The notes below the pieces were generated by a model, which was given only the letters and a program-made list of their open reading frames with translations, searched no databases and was not told the origin of the DNA. DNA of 64,000 bases from Halocaridina rubra (Eukaryota > Arthropoda > Malacostraca > Decapoda > Atyidae): assembly GCA_037179515.1 (NCBI GenBank), contig JAXCGZ010003809.1, forward strand, positions 145,349 through 209,348, given 5' to 3'. The position numbers and the translations under genes were made by a program. Positions 53,557 through 63,870 of this stretch are shown piece after piece. Each line of letters opens with the position of its first letter. The stretch's first letter is position 1.

Positions 53557-55819
53557 GGAACCAACGAGGGCCAGGGGTGGGGATGAGCCATCACTACTTG
53601 ATCTAGTATTCACAGATAATGTGTTGGATATTGAAAAAATTGAGTATGAACCACCAATTGGAAAGAGTGACCACTGTGTGTTGTTGATAGAATATGTCAT
53701 TGAAGATATTCTGCCTGAGAGTAGAGGCACTGGGGACATGAGGAGGAACTATCCAAAAGGAGATTACATCAAAATGAATGAGCTTTTTGCAGTTATTGAC
53801 TGGAGAACCTTATTTCACAACAAATCTGTACAAGAAATGTATGACTTCTTTTGTGAGAAATATGGGAAGATAGTAGATTGCTGCATACCTGTCACCAAAG
53901 TAGGTGTAATTCATGCCAGAGAGAAATGGTTCGATAATGGGTGTAAAAGAGCTAAGGAGTGGAGAGACAAATGCTGGAAAAGGTATAGGAGGAGAAAAAA
54001 ACATAAATGCCTGGCAAACCTACAAAAGAGCAAGAAATGACTACCTAAGTAAAAGGAGAGAGGCAGAGAGAGACTATGAGAGGGACATCACCAGGAAGGC
54101 TAAAGAAAATCCCAAGCTTTTCCACAGCTTTATCAGAGGAAAACTGAAGGTAAAAGCACAGGTTTTAAGGCTCAAGAGATCTAATGGAAGCATCACTGAG
54201 ACGGATGAAGAGATCTGCAAAGAATTGAACAAGGAGTTTCAGTCAGCATTTACAGTAGAAAATACCCCCACCCCCTCAGATTACAGAGATAGAAGCTCAA
54301 GGGCCAGTATTAGAGAACATCAACCTTACAGCCACAGAGGTATGCAAAGCACTGATGGATTTAGATGTTCATAAAGCTACATGTCCTGATGACATATCCC
54401 CTCATGTGCTTAAAAAATGCGCAAACTCAATATCAGTGGCACTAAGTATCATATTTAAAAAGTCACTGGAGTCAGGGGAGATTCCAAGATGTTGGAAACA
54501 AACAAATGTGATACCTATCTTCAAGAAGGGAAGGAGGGATACAGCTCTGAACTATAGACCAGTTTCCTTGACCAGCATAGATTGCAAAGTTATGGAGAAA
54601 CTACTAAGGGAACATATCTCTCTTCACTTGGAATCTTTCAACTTTTTGTCAGTGAGACAACATGGCTTCAGAGAAGGTAGATGAACAGTAACAAACCTAT
54701 TAGAATTTTATGATGAGGTAAGCCGAATCTAACAGGAAAGAGAGGGCTGGGCAGATTGCATATTCCTAGACTTCCAGAAAGCGTTTGACACTGCTCCACA
54801 TGGGAGACTTATTAGGAAGCTGCAAGCAATGGCTAGAATAGGTGGAAATGTTATTGAATGGATAAAAACCTACTTAGAAGGAAGGGAACAGAGGGTTAGA
54901 GTAAGACACTCAGTGTCTGAATGGAGAAGAGTTAGTAGTGGAGTGCCACAGGGTTCAGTTTTAGGGCCACTTTTGTTCCTTGTATATGTAAATGACCTAC
55001 CAGAGTCTGTAAATTCATTCATGAATATGTTTGCAGATGATGCAAAGATTGTGAAGAAAGTAAAAAACGAGAACAATGGTAAAGAACTTCAGCAGGATCT
55101 AAATAATCTGCATGAGTGGTCAGAAAAGTGGCTAATGAAATTCAATACTTCAAAATGTAAGGTAATGAGAATGGGTACAAGTGCAAGAAGGCCCAAGCTT
55201 GACTACTCAGTGGCAGGAGTACAACTTCAAGAGACAGAAAATGAGAGAGATCTAGCAGTAAACATACTGGCAGTTTTTCTCCAGAAATACATATAAATGG
55301 CATAGTAAGGGCAGCTTATGCATTCTTATCAAATGTAAGGGTAGCCTTCAGGCACATGGACAAGGAAATGTTCAGAAATATTTATGTAACCTATGTGAGG
55401 CCAAAACTTATGCAGCCCCCTTTTGGAATCCACACTTGAAAAAGCACATAGCTAAGCTTGAAAAACTTCAAAGACTTGCCACGAAACTGGTGCCAGAAAT
55501 ACGCAATCTCAGTTATGATGAGAGGCTGAGGGAATTAGACTTACCATCACTCGGAGCTAGAAGATTGAGGGGGGATATGGTGACAGTCTTTAAATTCCTT
55601 CATGGTTATGATAGAGTGGATAGGGATCGATATTTTGATATGGCTGGCTCTAGAACTAGAGGTCATAGTTTGAAGCTTCGTAAGAAAACTTCTTTGCAGG
55701 ATGTAAGGAAATACGTTTTCAGTGTAAGAGTAGTTTATAATTGGAATTGGCTAAGTGAGGAGGTAGTTAATGCTATCTCAATCCATAGTTTTAAGGACAG
55801 GTATGATAAGTATCACTAA
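53557..55819 (+). pseudogene. Family B ORF2 in BEL: endonuclease end, RT, C-terminal domain
   Basis: Frame 53351-54040 enters the LINE at about 53557 (MEPTRARGGDEPSLLDLVF, GKSDHCVLLIEYV). Frame 53913-54374 carries the linker, with a C-run frameshift at 54266-54271. Frame 54355-54684 gives HVLKKCANSISVALSIIFKK and NYRPVSLTSIDCKVMEKLL, with a TGA at 54682 and TAA at 54730. Frame 54829-55296 has SSGVPQGSVLGPLLFLVY and NMFADDAKIVKKV, catalytic box intact. Frame 55436-55819 is the C-terminal domain. About six lesions. Confidence 0.9.
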
Positions 55820-55905
55820 GTATAAAATGGAACCGATCAGGAGACGGGAAGATACGAGCTTTGGGCTCTTTCCCGTAAACACAAGTAGGTATGTACAATT
55901 AGGTA
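53557..55905 (+). mobile_element. CR1-like LINE family B copy inserted in BEL gag
   Basis: It starts at the endonuclease segment equal to 13311 of copy e and ends with GTACAATTAGGTAAG tail at 55890-55905. It carries endonuclease end, linker, RT and C-terminal domain, plus strand, opposite to BEL. Very similar to copy e throughout, indicating recent activity of the family. Confidence 0.92.
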
Positions 55906-56002
55906 AGTGCTGCCGTGGCCTTTTGAAGCTGCTCCATTGTCTCTATGTTGCTGGAGAAAAAACAGCTTCACACTCACTAATAACATCCTAGGGTTGCTAA
56001 AT

Positions 56003-56024
56003 CCCGGGTGTGGGCACCAAAATG
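56003..56024 (-). promoter_or_regulatory. BEL primer binding site candidate
   Basis: Just inside the 5' LTR the minus strand reads TGGTGCCCACACCCGGGAT (56001-56019). Its complement ends in CACCA and looks like the 3' end of a tRNA acceptor/T arm. I cannot name the tRNA with confidence. Confidence 0.65.
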
Positions 56025-56031
56025 TCAAATC

Positions 56032-56405
56032 TGGGATATTTTGCTAGATTTAATAAATAATTTTAGGCAAAGGAAACAACCGGGTGACTCTAAATCCTTT
56101 TCTATATTTTTAATTTCTCTAAAAATACAATCTTCTACAACCTACTAATCATTTCACAAAGTTACAACTATCACTTTCGTGGAGCATACCAAAAATATAA
56201 AAGAACATTATATAATTTTTCCTAATAGCATTATCCCTATGAAGGCTTCTAAATTAATTTCCTTCTTGTATTATAATGAAAACATTGCATAGGGAAAATA
56301 TTGCTGCCACCTGTAAATGAAAAAAGAAAATGAATGCCAGTTAACAGTTTATGTAGTAACTAATGTAAATGTTTAACCATCAAAATAATATTCTAATATT
56401 TGACA
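56032..56405 (-). repeat. BEL element 5' LTR
   Basis: Direct repeat of 47021-47390 with many substitutions and small indels. It borders copia integrase sequence (GTGACAACGG) at 56406. Confidence 0.9.
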
Positions 56406-57094
56406 GTGACAACGGTACTGAATTTACCTGTAATGCATTCAGAACTGTGTGTATAGACAACAAAAGTAAGATGATGGTCATCACATCAGAATGGTACAGC
56501 GGAGAGGAACCATAGAACTATTTATTCGATAGTACAGTGTTTATTGCTGGAAGCAAAACTGCCTAAATATATGAGGACTTATGCAGTTAAAATGGCAGTA
56601 AATATCCATAACAGATGCTTTAATAATAGGACTGGAGTCACTCCCTTGGCAGTATTGATTGGAAGACGTCCTAATTTAAGAAAATTAACATATTAGGCAC
56701 AAGATGTTTTGTACATGACAGTGAAGCTGGAAAGGTGGACCCAATGTGTAAAGGAGTGTTGTTGGACATAATTCAGAGTCCTGCATATCTAGTATATTTT
56801 CCTTCTACACAGAGTGTCAGAAAAGTAAGCAATGTCAAATTCACCAGTCAAATTCCAAAGAGTGTGGTTCAGACGCAGAAACTTAGTGAATCTCATGTCA
56901 CTGAAATTCCTGAGCCTGGAAAGATTACATCTAAAGCATGTGATGACCCCAATGAAATTGAGGTATTGAATCATCCCAAAGAAACTGAAAAACGTCAAAG
57001 AAGATATCCGTCACGTGAACAAAACAAGCCACACTACTTGAGCTATTGTGTAACAAATGTAAGACATGAAACTTTTATCCCCCACTGCTATTAG
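56406..57094 (+). pseudogene. Copia integrase, C-terminal part and linker
   Basis: Immediately after the BEL LTR it reads SDNGTEFTCNAFRTVC (second catalytic Asp). It is damaged across the catalytic Glu (about 56500-56600) but recovers with TPLAVLIGRRPNL, the usual copia block before the C-terminal domain. Frame 56735-57094 continues with KGVLLDIIQSPAYLVYFPST (compare copia G-Y-x-x-x-K-A-Y) and a charged linker leading to RT. Stops at several points. Confidence 0.82.
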
Positions 57095-57514
57095 ACATCT
57101 GTTCAAAAAATACCAAGTACCTATAAAGAGACTGTATCATTTCCTGAGCCAAGAAACTGGAAGAGAGCAATGGACGATGAAATGCAGTCATTGAAAGAAA
57201 ATAGTACCTATGAGCTTACTAAACTTCCTGAAGGCCAAAAAGTAATTGGCAGCAGGTGGGTTTATGCACTTAAACCAATTGCAGATTGTGAAAATACTAA
57301 GGCTAGATTTGTAGCTAAAGGATTTACTCAAGAAAAAGATGTGGACTATGAAAAAACTTTTGCCCCAACAGAAAAGATGACAACTCTGAGAACATTCATT
57401 CAAGTTGCAGTAAGCCTGAAGCTCAGAGTCCAATAAATGGATATTAAGACTGCAGATTTGAATGCTCCAATTGAGCATGATATTTATATACAGCAACCTA
57501 AAGATTATGTAGCT
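57095..57514 (+). pseudogene. Copia reverse transcriptase, N-terminal fragment
   Basis: WKRAMDDEMQSLKENSTYEL, VIGSRWVYALKPIADCENTK, ARFVAKGFTQEKDVDYEKTF and APTEKMTTLRTFIQVAV are the invariant opening blocks of copia RT. After a stop at 57435 it continues MDIKTADLNAPIEHDIYIQQ, where D-I-K-T-A-F-L-N is expected. It then ends abruptly at PKDYVA, where the next element begins. The catalytic Y-V-D-D and RNase H are not present anywhere downstream. Confidence 0.9.
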
Positions 57515-57847
57515 TAGTAAGTCTAAAACTAGTTTGGTAGTTTGTGGTAGTTTACGTATGGCGGAGAGTTGTTGGTGCTGAGTTGGGTGAGAGAGTGGCA
57601 GTAAGGGCAATGGAGATCTAGTCGTTGTGCAGAGAGGTTGTGCTTTTGGTGACATTTATGCATTGTATATTGGCCGGTTTGGTATTTTTGTGTTTGGTTC
57701 GTGCTGTTTTTCAGTATTATCGCTATTGCTTGTCGCTCATGCTGACTCATCATTGGCGTTATTCCACATAGCACATAATACCAAGGTAAGAGGAATTTAA
57801 TTCAATTTATTTCACACAAGAAGCTGCTAAGGCTATGACCTGCAGTC

Positions 57848-58560
57848 ATGGCATCTAAAGTCACGTTGGAGATGATTAAACCATTCACCGGTGAAGGAGA
57901 TGTGGTTTCATGGATGAAGAGAGTTCAGTTGGTGGCTAAGTTGCAGAAGATTTCTGATTTGGCTTCTTTTATTCTACTGTATTGGGAGGGGGATGCTCTT
58001 GCTTTGTATTTAGAAATGAGTGATGATGACCAGCGTGATTCAGAAAAAAATAGCAGCTATGTTAAAAGAGGCGTTTACTAACGGAACCTTTGTAGCTTAT
58101 ACCAAGTTGGTTAGAGTCAAATTTATAGGGCAACCTGTTGATGTGTATGCAAATGACATAAGACGTTTGGCTGGGCTAGCTGGGTTCAAGGGGAATGGTT
58201 TAGAAAGCATAGTTCGTTTGACTTTTGTCAATGGATTCCCAGATAAACTAAGTATAGCTTTGTGACAAGTCAATGAGGTTTTAACTTAGCCAGTTAGTGA
58301 ACTGATTAATGCGGCAAGACTTTTGTGCATAACTAGGGCTGATGAAGAGCATGTTGTTGCAGTGGTAAGAGGGTTTGAGTTGCCAAAAAGGGAAGTAGCA
58401 GTAAGGGAATTAGGGGGAGATGCTTTAGGTGTGGTGGTACTCATTTAATCAAATATTGTGAGGAAAAAATTAGGTATTTCAAATATAACAAAGTATTACA
58501 TATTGCCAACCAGTGTGATCAAAAAGACTCAAGAATATACCCAAGGGCAGGGAATCAAAT
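57848..58560 (+). pseudogene. D-2 gag with two zinc knuckles
   Basis: ATG at 57848: MASKVTLEMIKPFTGEGDVV, then WMKRVQLVAKLQKISDLASF and WEGDALALYLEMSDDDQ. A frameshift near 58040 leads to frame 58020-58265 (VDVYANDIRRLAGLAGF, IVRLTFVNGFPDKLSIAL). After stops comes CFRCGGTHLIKYC (a knuckle one residue shorter than usual) and YFKYNKVLHIANQC, a second knuckle whose first two Cys have become Tyr. Gag packages element RNA. Not functional. Confidence 0.82.
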
Positions 58561-58599
58561 AGAGGGGGACTGCTGCACCAGCAGTAACCCCCTTGTAAA

Positions 58600-59050
58600 T
58601 GACAAGGCGCAGTCACTACCTGTTATTGATGTGCAGGTGAATAATTGTTCAGCTAGGGGACTTGTAGATTCTGGTTGTACTAAAACAATCGTTCATTCTA
58701 AGTTGGTATCTAGTTGTACAGGAGAAACTTTTTTAAGTGCTATTGATGGAAGGCAGGTCAAGTGTTAAGGTTCTACTGAGTTGCATTTGGTGATTGGCAA
58801 TAGACAAGTGTCTGCTTCATGCAGTGGTAACTGATAAGTTGATTGACGGAGTTGATATTGTTGTGGGATTGGATTTTATTAATCAGTTTGGTGGTGTTGC
58901 AATCAAGGAGGGTGTTGCACGGTGTCTTCCACCTGATTATTCTTTGGTAGCAACTGGCAATATTAATTGTGCTGAAAAGAACTCATGTGAGATCGATGAC
59001 GAAGACTTTCAAGCTGTTTTTGATGGTAAAAATTGGACAGTGGAATAGTT
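58600..59050 (+). pseudogene. D-2 aspartic protease
   Basis: Around 58630 the frame reads VQVNNCSARGLVDSGCTKTI, with D-S-G as catalytic loop followed by VHSKLVSSC. A stop at 58767 interrupts. Frame 58794-59048 continues with VDIVVGLDFINQFGGVAIKE, matching the G-L-D-F/W-I block near the end of Gypsy-type proteases. Located between knuckles and RT as expected. Confidence 0.78.
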
Positions 59051-59880
59051 CTGGAAAAATAATCAGCCAGTAAATATTGCAAATAAGGTTAGCTGCTATA
59101 CCACGAACCTGACAGGAAAGAAAAAAGAAGAGTATGACAAAGAAGTCAACAGGTGGATGCAAGAGGGAATATTAGTCCCCTGGGACAAAGATATAACTGA
59201 TGGAATTATTCCTATGATGGCAGAGGAGCAACCAACAGAAAAAAAAAGTGAGGCCAGTACTAGATTTTCGAGAGTTAAATACTCATGTGAAGTGCCATAC
59301 TGGTGATGATGTCATAGATGTATGTGATGAAAAGTTAAGGCAGTGGAGATAGATGGGTAAAACAGTATCTGCTGTTGACCTTAAATCTGCATATCTACAA
59401 ATTAAAGTAAGTAAAAATTGTGGCCATATCAGTTGGTAAAGTATGAAGGTAAGACCTATTGTTTAACACGACTGGGTTTTTGGCTGAACTGAGCATTGCG
59501 CATAATGTCAAAAATCCTAAAGTTTGTTCTAAAGAAAAAAGATGAGACTGAAAAATACACGAGCTCCTACATTAATGACATTCTTGTCAATGAATCTGAG
59601 CTGTCTGCTAATGAGCTCATTAGGCATCTGAATGATGATGTCACCCAAACCCCCTGAATCACTGGAGAATGGAGCAGCTATAGGACTTAAGTTGTTTTGT
59701 GTTAATGGTGAATTGGTGTTCCAACAAGGGAACAAAGTTCCAGAGGTTTCAGATAATATGACGAGAAGTCTGTTCTCTGTATGTGGGAAGTTAGTGTGTC
59801 ATTATCCCGTTGGAGCTGATTAAGGGTTACCTGTAGTTTCATTAAGAAGAGTGCTGAGAGGTCAAGTTGGGACAATCCAG
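59051..59880 (+). pseudogene. D-2 reverse transcriptase
   Basis: Stops and frameshifts divide it into blocks. KKEEYDKEVNRWMQEGILVP is the RT start. VRPVLDFRELNTHVKCHTGD and SAVDLKSAYLQIKVSKN are fingers and palm, in broken frames around 59250-59420. SYINDILVNESELS (about 59566-59600) is the catalytic box, where Y-I-D-D has become Y-I-N-D. KPPESLENGAAIGLKLFCVN and SLFSVCGKLVCHYPVGAD (frame 59632-59823) are the thumb, also seen in D-1. The enzyme is inactive. Confidence 0.85.
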
Positions 59881-60420
59881 TTGGCAGTACTGCAGTTGCT
59901 ATGATCAAAGAGGTGATTGAGAAAGTTAAATTAGATGATCCAGTTAAAGGTGGTTGGCATGTTTCTAAAGCTGAACATGGTACAATATGGTGTGATGCTA
60001 GCAGTTTAGCTATTGGTGTGCTTTTAGAAATTGATGATCAGGTCGTTGAAGATGCTGCTTGGTTCCAAAAGAGGGATGATTATAGTCACATAAACGTGGC
60101 TGAACTTGAGGCGGTATTGAAAGGCATTAATCTAGCATTGAAATGGGGATTGAAGAAAATAGAGTCGAGAACTGATTCGGTAACAGTGCATGGTTGGGTG
60201 AATAATGTTATTATAGACGAAAAGAGGGTGTGCACTAAGGGAGCTTCTGAGATGGTGGTAAAATGCCGTTTGGAATCTTGAGGGATCTGATAAACGAATT
60301 TGGGCTAGTTATGAAGGTGGCCCTCGTTTCATCATTAAAAAATAAGGCTGATGGTGCTGAAACATTTTGGGAAAAGCTAGTTGAAGGCAAAGATTCCTGA
60401 TAGTGAGGAGGAGGTTTGTT
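59881..60420 (+). pseudogene. D-2 RNase H
   Basis: Frame 59901-60281 carries GTIWCDASSLAIGVLLEI (first catalytic Asp), INVAELEAVLKGINLALKWG (Glu) and ESRTDSVTVHGWV (Asp). It follows RT directly. Unlike D-1 it retains the WCDASS segment, so the D-1 gap is a deletion in D-1. Stop at 60279, with the domain end in another frame to about 60420. Confidence 0.88.
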
Positions 60421-61430
60421 GAGATGGTGCAAATGTTGATTTGAGGTAAATCCGCATCATTCATAATATGGGTGTGGATAGGATGTTGTATTAGGCCCAT
60501 AAAGTGGATCCTACCATTGCCAAAGAAGCAGCAAGATAGGTGATGTGGAGCTGTCAACAGTGTCAATCCATTGATCTAGCCCCAGCCACCTATCATGCAG
60601 GAGAGATTGGTTTTATAGAAAATTGGAAATGTTTAGCAATTGGTGTCACTCATTATAGACAGGTGCCTTATTTATCAGTCATGGTTTGTGGTCCTAGTCG
60701 TTTTTCAGTCCGGAAGGAACTCAAAAATGAAAATGAAGAGAAGTTTCGTAATTGTTGGAAGAAATTTTCCATAAGAGAGGCCTGGTTGATGAGATTCTAA
60801 TGGATAACAGTACAGCATTTTGTTCATCATTACTAAGGCAAGTGCTGGAGAGATGGAATACTGTAGGATTGTTTAGAGCTGCATACCAGCCTGGGAATAA
60901 TGGTATAGTGGGGAGACATCACCATATGGTGAAAGCTATTGCTGAAAGGGGGCAACTATCACCAATAGAAGCAGTGTTCTGGTACAATATGACTCCTAGG
61001 TCAGGTCAGGATGAAAAGTCGGTGCCACAGCATCTTATACTTAAATATGAATGGAGGCATCCAATGATTAGGCCAGAGATTGATAAAGACGAATCTTCCT
61101 TGGTTAGAATAGGTGAGGAAGTCTGGGTGAAACCACCAAATACACAATATACAACTAAATGTAAGAAAGGCTACATTACTGGTATCTCATTCAAAAACAA
61201 TGTGTCTGTAGAGACATGCCACTTCACATACTCTATGTTAGGAAAGTAAGTATTCCTGTCTTTGTCTGAAGAATCAGATGAGGAGGACAGGGTTAAGATA
61301 CCAAATGAAGACCGGCAGCAAAGTGGAGGAGATAGCACATCTGATGATGTGCATATTTTAACAGATATACATCCCAGGCGAACAAAACTGCGACCTGTCT
61401 GGTTGGATGACTATATGCCTGAGTGAGATA
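60421..61430 (+). pseudogene. D-2 integrase
   Basis: The zinc-binding part (about 60440-60560) reads IHNMGVDRMLY and WSCQQCQS, HHCC with stops. Frame 60540-60800 has CLAIGVTHYRQVPYLSVMVC, where the first catalytic Asp (V-D-V-T-H-Y in D-1) is Gly. Frame 60752-61249 has DEILMDNSTAFCSSLLRQVL (second Asp), NNGIVGRHHHMVKAIAERGQ (the Glu position is Gly) and GEEVWVKPPNTQYTTKC. The C-terminal tail runs to LDDYMPE and a stop at 61425. Two of the three catalytic residues are lost. Confidence 0.88.
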
Positions 61431-62399
61431 ATTCTGTTGTAAATTTTCATACGTTGATTTTCCTTTTTCTTCTTTTATTTAGGATCAATCATAGATTGTC
61501 TTGGCTTGTGGATTTTCAGTTGTTTTTAACAATTTTGTTCGTACTTCTATAAGAAATCCTGCAGAGTATTGTGAGTAAAAAAACTTATATTTGTTGTATG
61601 ACGAGACTGTCCAAAATATTAAATGAAAAAATTGAGAACATTTTCGTGAGGGGAAAGAGAAGAAGCTGCCCTGTTCTGCCTTGAAGGAAACTTAGAAGAG
61701 TTGCCAGAGGTGAAGCCATCACATCACATTACCTAATTTTTTGTGTAAATTGGGGAGAGCTATTAAGCCGTTCACCTGATCCTGTGGTTCCATATATTGT
61801 TAAAATCAGTATCCTTCCCATTTATATTAATTTGATAGCTAGTTTTGATACACGAAATAATTGAATAATTAAACAAATACCAAAAATACACCTGTCAACA
61901 GTACTTAGTTTAGTTGCCAAGTAGTACAGCTGTCTTATTTTCTTCATATTTTTTCCTTTCTTTTAGCTTTCTCTTTTACTATTTTTTATTTTGTATATAT
62001 ATTGAGTTAAATGTAAAGTCTGATCCTGTGATAACATATCTTTGTTAGCAAGTGAGTTTATCAGTTAAGAAGAATACATGGCAGAAACAAGTGGGTGCCT
62101 CCTCAGACACAAATCCGAATTTTCTTTCAGGTTTGACTTTGTTTTTATTGCATTTTTTTTTATCCTCAAATTACCATAGTCAAATTTTTAAGTTAAGATG
62201 TGTGTTACCAGAAAAGAGATAAACTAAGTCACTAAATAGCACTTATATGGAGATATGAAAATTCTGTGTGAAGCTTAAATAAAAGTTTTTCTCTCTTTTT
62301 TTCTCTTTCTCTTCTTTCTATATTCTGTGAGAGGGAGAACATAAAAATGAGGCCATCTCTGTCCCAAACCTCTCCCACCCATAGGTCGGGAGGAGGGGT
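61431..62399. other. Unassigned segment between D-2 and LINE B copy g
   Basis: AT- and T-rich, with no conserved frame. A purine-rich tract (GTGAGGGGAAAGAGAAGAAG, 61646-61665) could be a D-2 polypurine tract. No LTR pair supports it. The last ~100 bases may be LINE B 5' sequence. Confidence 0.4.
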
Positions 62400-63799
62400 A
62401 GCTATTAGGAGACTAAAAACAGAAAATCAAGGATTTAGAGGCACTGGTTATAAGCCTTGATGATAAAATTCGGAATATGGATAGAGAAATGAAAGAGAAT
62501 GAAACACTCAGAGAGGAAATAAGAGTTTTGGAGGAAGCAAATAAAGCACAAGGGCAGGAGAGAAAAGAACTAGAAAAAAGAATAAAGAAGCTGGAAGGGA
62601 AAAGAGTGCACTAGAAACTAGAATTTCTAAACAAGAAGATAATAACAAACAGTTAAATGACAACCTAAATAAATTAGATGTTAGTTCACTGCTCTCTTCT
62701 GAGAGAGACGAGATTGCAGCTTGGAATGTCAGATTAAGGAAAACATTGAACAGTTTAGAAAAGAGTTCCAGGAGCTGAATATGGAAAATGATGCCATGAA
62801 AACTTCCTTTGCTGATGCACTAAAGGGGAATGTGGCAGTAAAAGAGGATGTAAAGGTGGTGGCACTGGAAAACATACAAACAGTTGACTATAAAGAGACA
62901 GTAATCGAAAAAATGAAAGACGTTGTGATGGAAAGGGCAAACCCACTCATCAAACAGGCACTTCATAAAGAGAAGACAGTGGTAATCTCAGGCATAAGCG
63001 AATCCCAGGAGCCAACATGGCAGGGGAGACTTGAAGAAAATAAAGCTAACGTTGTAGACCTGATAAGAAAGCTTGGAGTAGTTTGTGGTCCTGAGGATAT
63101 TGTAAACATTCACCAACTAGGCAAATATTCGAGGAAGGAAAGCCGAGACCAACAAGAGTAACCTTTGAGAGAGGGGAAACATGTAGGGAAATATTGTTGA
63201 GAAAAAAAAGTCTAATAGACCTTCAGGATTCAAAGAAGTGTTCATTAGACGATACAGAACACATGAAGAGATGGGAAAGATAAAAAACTTGTTGGAAGAG
63301 GCAAGAGGGTTAAATTAGGAAAGAAATGAAGAAGAGAAGAAAAATTTTCGTTTCAGAGTTCTTCCAGACAAAGGGGGAATAAAGAAGATAATGACAGAAG
63401 ATCAGGGGATGGGACCTCATTAAGATTGTTATACACAAATGCTGATGGATTAGCTGGTAAGGCAGTAGAATTAAAAGATAGGATTCACATCAGTAAGGCA
63501 GATATAGTAGCAATACAGAGACTAAGTTGAGTGAGGACATAAACAGTGTCACAGTTTTTCCTAAGGGTTTCAGAATATTAAGGGTTGAAAGATCTAAGAG
63601 GACTGGTGGAGGGATAGCACTGCTCATAAGTGAAAGGATTCAAGTTGAAGAAATAAACTTGGCTATAGAAAGTGAGTTCAAGGAATTTCTTGTTGCTCGC
63701 ATAATTACTGAGTCAGAGACATTAAAAATATCTGTTGTATATAACCCACCAAGGAACCAGAATAGGCTAGAAGTTTATGAGGAAAGTCATATAGGTACT
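62400..63799 (+). mobile_element. CR1-like LINE family B, copy g (ORF1 and start of endonuclease)
   Basis: It extends further 5' than copy e and gives the ORF1 N-terminal coiled coil. It matches copy e from 62544 to 63799 and then ends abruptly inside the endonuclease, at the fold-back hairpin. Confidence 0.9.
62425..63420 (+). pseudogene. Family B ORF1 protein, copy g
   Basis: From about 62430 a long coiled coil is read: DLEALVISLDDKIRNMDREM, KENETLREEIRVLEEANKAQ, ERKELEKRIKKLEGK. A frameshift near 62602 (an A lost relative to copy e) and another near 62730 lead to frame 62721-63161 (MECQIKENIEQFRKEFQELN, VVISGISESQEPTWQGRLEE, RKLGVVCGPEDIVNIHQLG). A one-base change near 63135 shifts the basic C-terminal part, which continues to about 63420. 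Coiled coil plus basic tail fits an RNA-binding trimer-forming LINE ORF1 protein. Confidence 0.8.
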
Positions 63800-63808
63800 A
63801 CAAGCTAA
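63421..63808 (+). pseudogene. Family B endonuclease N-terminal part, copy g
   Basis: Starts LLYTNADGLAGKAVELKD, then (after a lost base near 63515) frame 63527-63808: MSEDINSVTVFPKGFRILRV, RTGGGIALLISERIQVEEIN and SVVYNPPRNQNRLEVYEESH. The block with G-D-F-N is absent because the copy is cut at 63799. It documents bases missing in copy e near 12868. Confidence 0.85.
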
Positions 63809-63870
63809 TCCATCAGCATTTGTGTGATTACCTACAATTAGGTAATCACACAAATGCTGATGGATTAGCT
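63803..63870. repeat. Perfect 31-bp inverted repeat with 6-nt loop
   Basis: Left arm 63803-63833, loop ACAATT, right arm 63840-63870, no mismatch. The right arm is LINE B tail (AGGTAATCACA) running into the endonuclease start (AATGCTGATGGATTAGCT). The left arm is its inverted duplicate. Confidence 0.95.

Larger units (their letters stand above)
47021..56405 (-). mobile_element. BEL/Pao LTR retrotransposon inside copia, itself holding a LINE
   Basis: Direct repeats 47021-47390 and 56032-56405 (about 370 bp, TG...CA on either strand) bracket a minus-strand interior. The interior has Pao-type gag, zinc-binding block, protease, RT, Pao-type RNase H, integrase and the BEL C-terminal domain. A primer site follows the right LTR. 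A plus-strand LINE B copy (53557-55905) lies in gag. Its own catalytic residues are widely mutated, so it is old. Confidence 0.92.
45065..57514 (+). mobile_element. Ty1/copia retrotransposon, split by a BEL/Pao element
   Basis: Left part 45065-47017: gag, protease, start of integrase. Right part 56406-57514: rest of integrase, start of RT. The reading passes from the integrase segment ending SPYGIIRCL at 47017 to SDNGTEF at 56407, an ordinary copia integrase order. Gag-PR-IN-RT is the copia order. RT is cut at 57514 by D-2. The element also holds a LINE C-derived 3' UTR fragment (46316-46510). No LTR identified. Confidence 0.88.
57515..61430 (+). mobile_element. Ty3/Gypsy-like element D-2 (second member of the D-1 family)
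   Basis: Contains gag, knuckles, protease, RT, RNase H and integrase in Gypsy order, all on the plus strand and colinear with D-1 where D-1 is preserved. The segment 57515-57847 before gag should include leader or LTR, but it does not match the D-1 LTRs. No matching repeat is found after 61430, so LTRs are not assigned. It truncates the copia RT at 57514. Confidence 0.85.

Noticed and set aside
47013..56410. Target site duplication for the BEL element
   Set aside because: Candidate flanks (GTCTC or TCATC against GTGAC) match too poorly to claim.
57515..57847. 5' LTR of D-2
   Set aside because: No copy of this sequence is found after 61430 and it does not match the D-1 LTRs.
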